The notes under the pieces: generated by a model
Seen by the model: the letters and a program-made list of their open reading frames with translations, nothing else
Databases searched by the model: none
Told to the model about the DNA's origin: nothing
Source: JBHIER01 sp046760705 [NCBI: bacterium]
GTDB lineage: Bacteria > JBHIER01 > G020348925
Assembly: GCA_046760705.1 (NCBI GenBank)
Contig: JBHIER010000180.1
Location: 1 to 6,963, forward strand
Reading direction: 5' to 3'
DNA length: 6,963 nt
Translations under genes and position numbers: made by a program
Part shown: positions 6,730 to 6,963 of the stretch, piece after piece
Layout of the letters: each line of letters starts with the position of its first letter
Numbering within the stretch: the stretch's first letter is position 1

Positions 6730-6963
6730 ATGAGCAGATCGAAGGTTGCGGTTTTGAAGACGAGGCCCGAGACGGTGTTGGAAGATTACGGGCGACTGAT
6801 GCATCTGGCGGAGTACGAACGCTTCGTCGACAAAGGGAAAGAGACCCTCCTCAAGATCAACATATCCTGGCACAGATATTTCCCCGCCTGCTCGACGACA
6901 CCGTGGCAACTGGAGGGGGTCGTTCGGACGCTCTTAGCGGATGGGTTTTCGAGGGAGCAGCTC
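6730..6963 (+). CDS. DUF362-family protein, N-terminal part, 3' truncated
   Basis: An ORF starts at ATG 6730 and runs open off the right edge (78 codons visible). It begins SKVAVLKTRPETV, continues GKETLLKINISWHRYFPACSTTP (about residues 36-58) and then VVRTLLADGFSREQL. This follows the DUF362 (PF04015) opening pattern: a short beta strand with a K, a 'K.N' segment, a 'p...TtP' turn, and a helix leading to the next strand. DUF362 proteins are of largely unknown biochemistry and some carry ferredoxin-like Fe-S clusters, but that part would lie outside the window. The gene starts 15 bases after the UbiA-type gene with a T7 run directly before the ATG and no Shine-Dalgarno, so its initiation looks weak or coupled. 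The family call rests on a short fragment. Confidence 0.65.
   Translation, partial: MSRSKVAVLKTRPETVLEDYGRLMHLAEYERFVDKGKETLLKINISWHRYFPACSTTPWQLEGVVRTLLADGFSREQL

Overview
The window is a densely packed stretch of bacterial chromosome. All eight genes lie on the + strand, with gaps of at most 15 bases or with short overlaps, so it reads as one operon-like unit cut at both ends. No RNA gene, CRISPR array, transposase or convincing terminator is visible. The outer parts are moderately GC-rich (60% in the line 1081-1140, counted by hand). The family mix is a PF03706-type membrane protein, a YfhO-type membrane protein, an RmlD-like reductase, a UbiA-type phosphoribosyl-phospholipid synthase and DUF362. 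It suggests a Gram-negative or candidate-phylum bacterium of the kind in which such polyprenyl-linked glycan clusters occur. Taxonomy cannot be fixed from the sequence alone.

Left part (2-3262): the 3' part of a flippase-like integral membrane protein (lysylphosphatidylglycerol synthase TM family), followed 9 bases later by a large 831-residue YfhO-family membrane protein, probably a lipid-linked-sugar-dependent glycosyltransferase.

Middle part (3270-4944): a more AT-rich block (43% GC in 3661-3720, 38% in 4321-4380) of three nucleotidyltransferase/HEPN genes. The first is a single-chain MNT-HEPN fusion. The second and third are a stand-alone MNT and a stand-alone HEPN. They are joined by 4-base ATGA overlaps and look like a translationally coupled cassette. 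Neither HEPN domain has the canonical R-X4-6-H nuclease motif. This cassette is the most interesting part of the window because it sits inside what is otherwise an envelope-glycan operon.

Right part (4911-6963): an RmlD-like NAD(P)-dependent sugar reductase whose start lies inside the 3' end of the HEPN gene, a UbiA-superfamily decaprenyl-phosphate phosphoribosyltransferase-like enzyme, and the 5' part of a DUF362 protein. With the left-hand genes these fit a pathway in which a sugar is attached to a polyprenyl phosphate at the inner face of the membrane, modified, moved across and transferred to an acceptor. That pathway is inferred from families and proximity. The role of the MNT/HEPN block relative to it is unknown.
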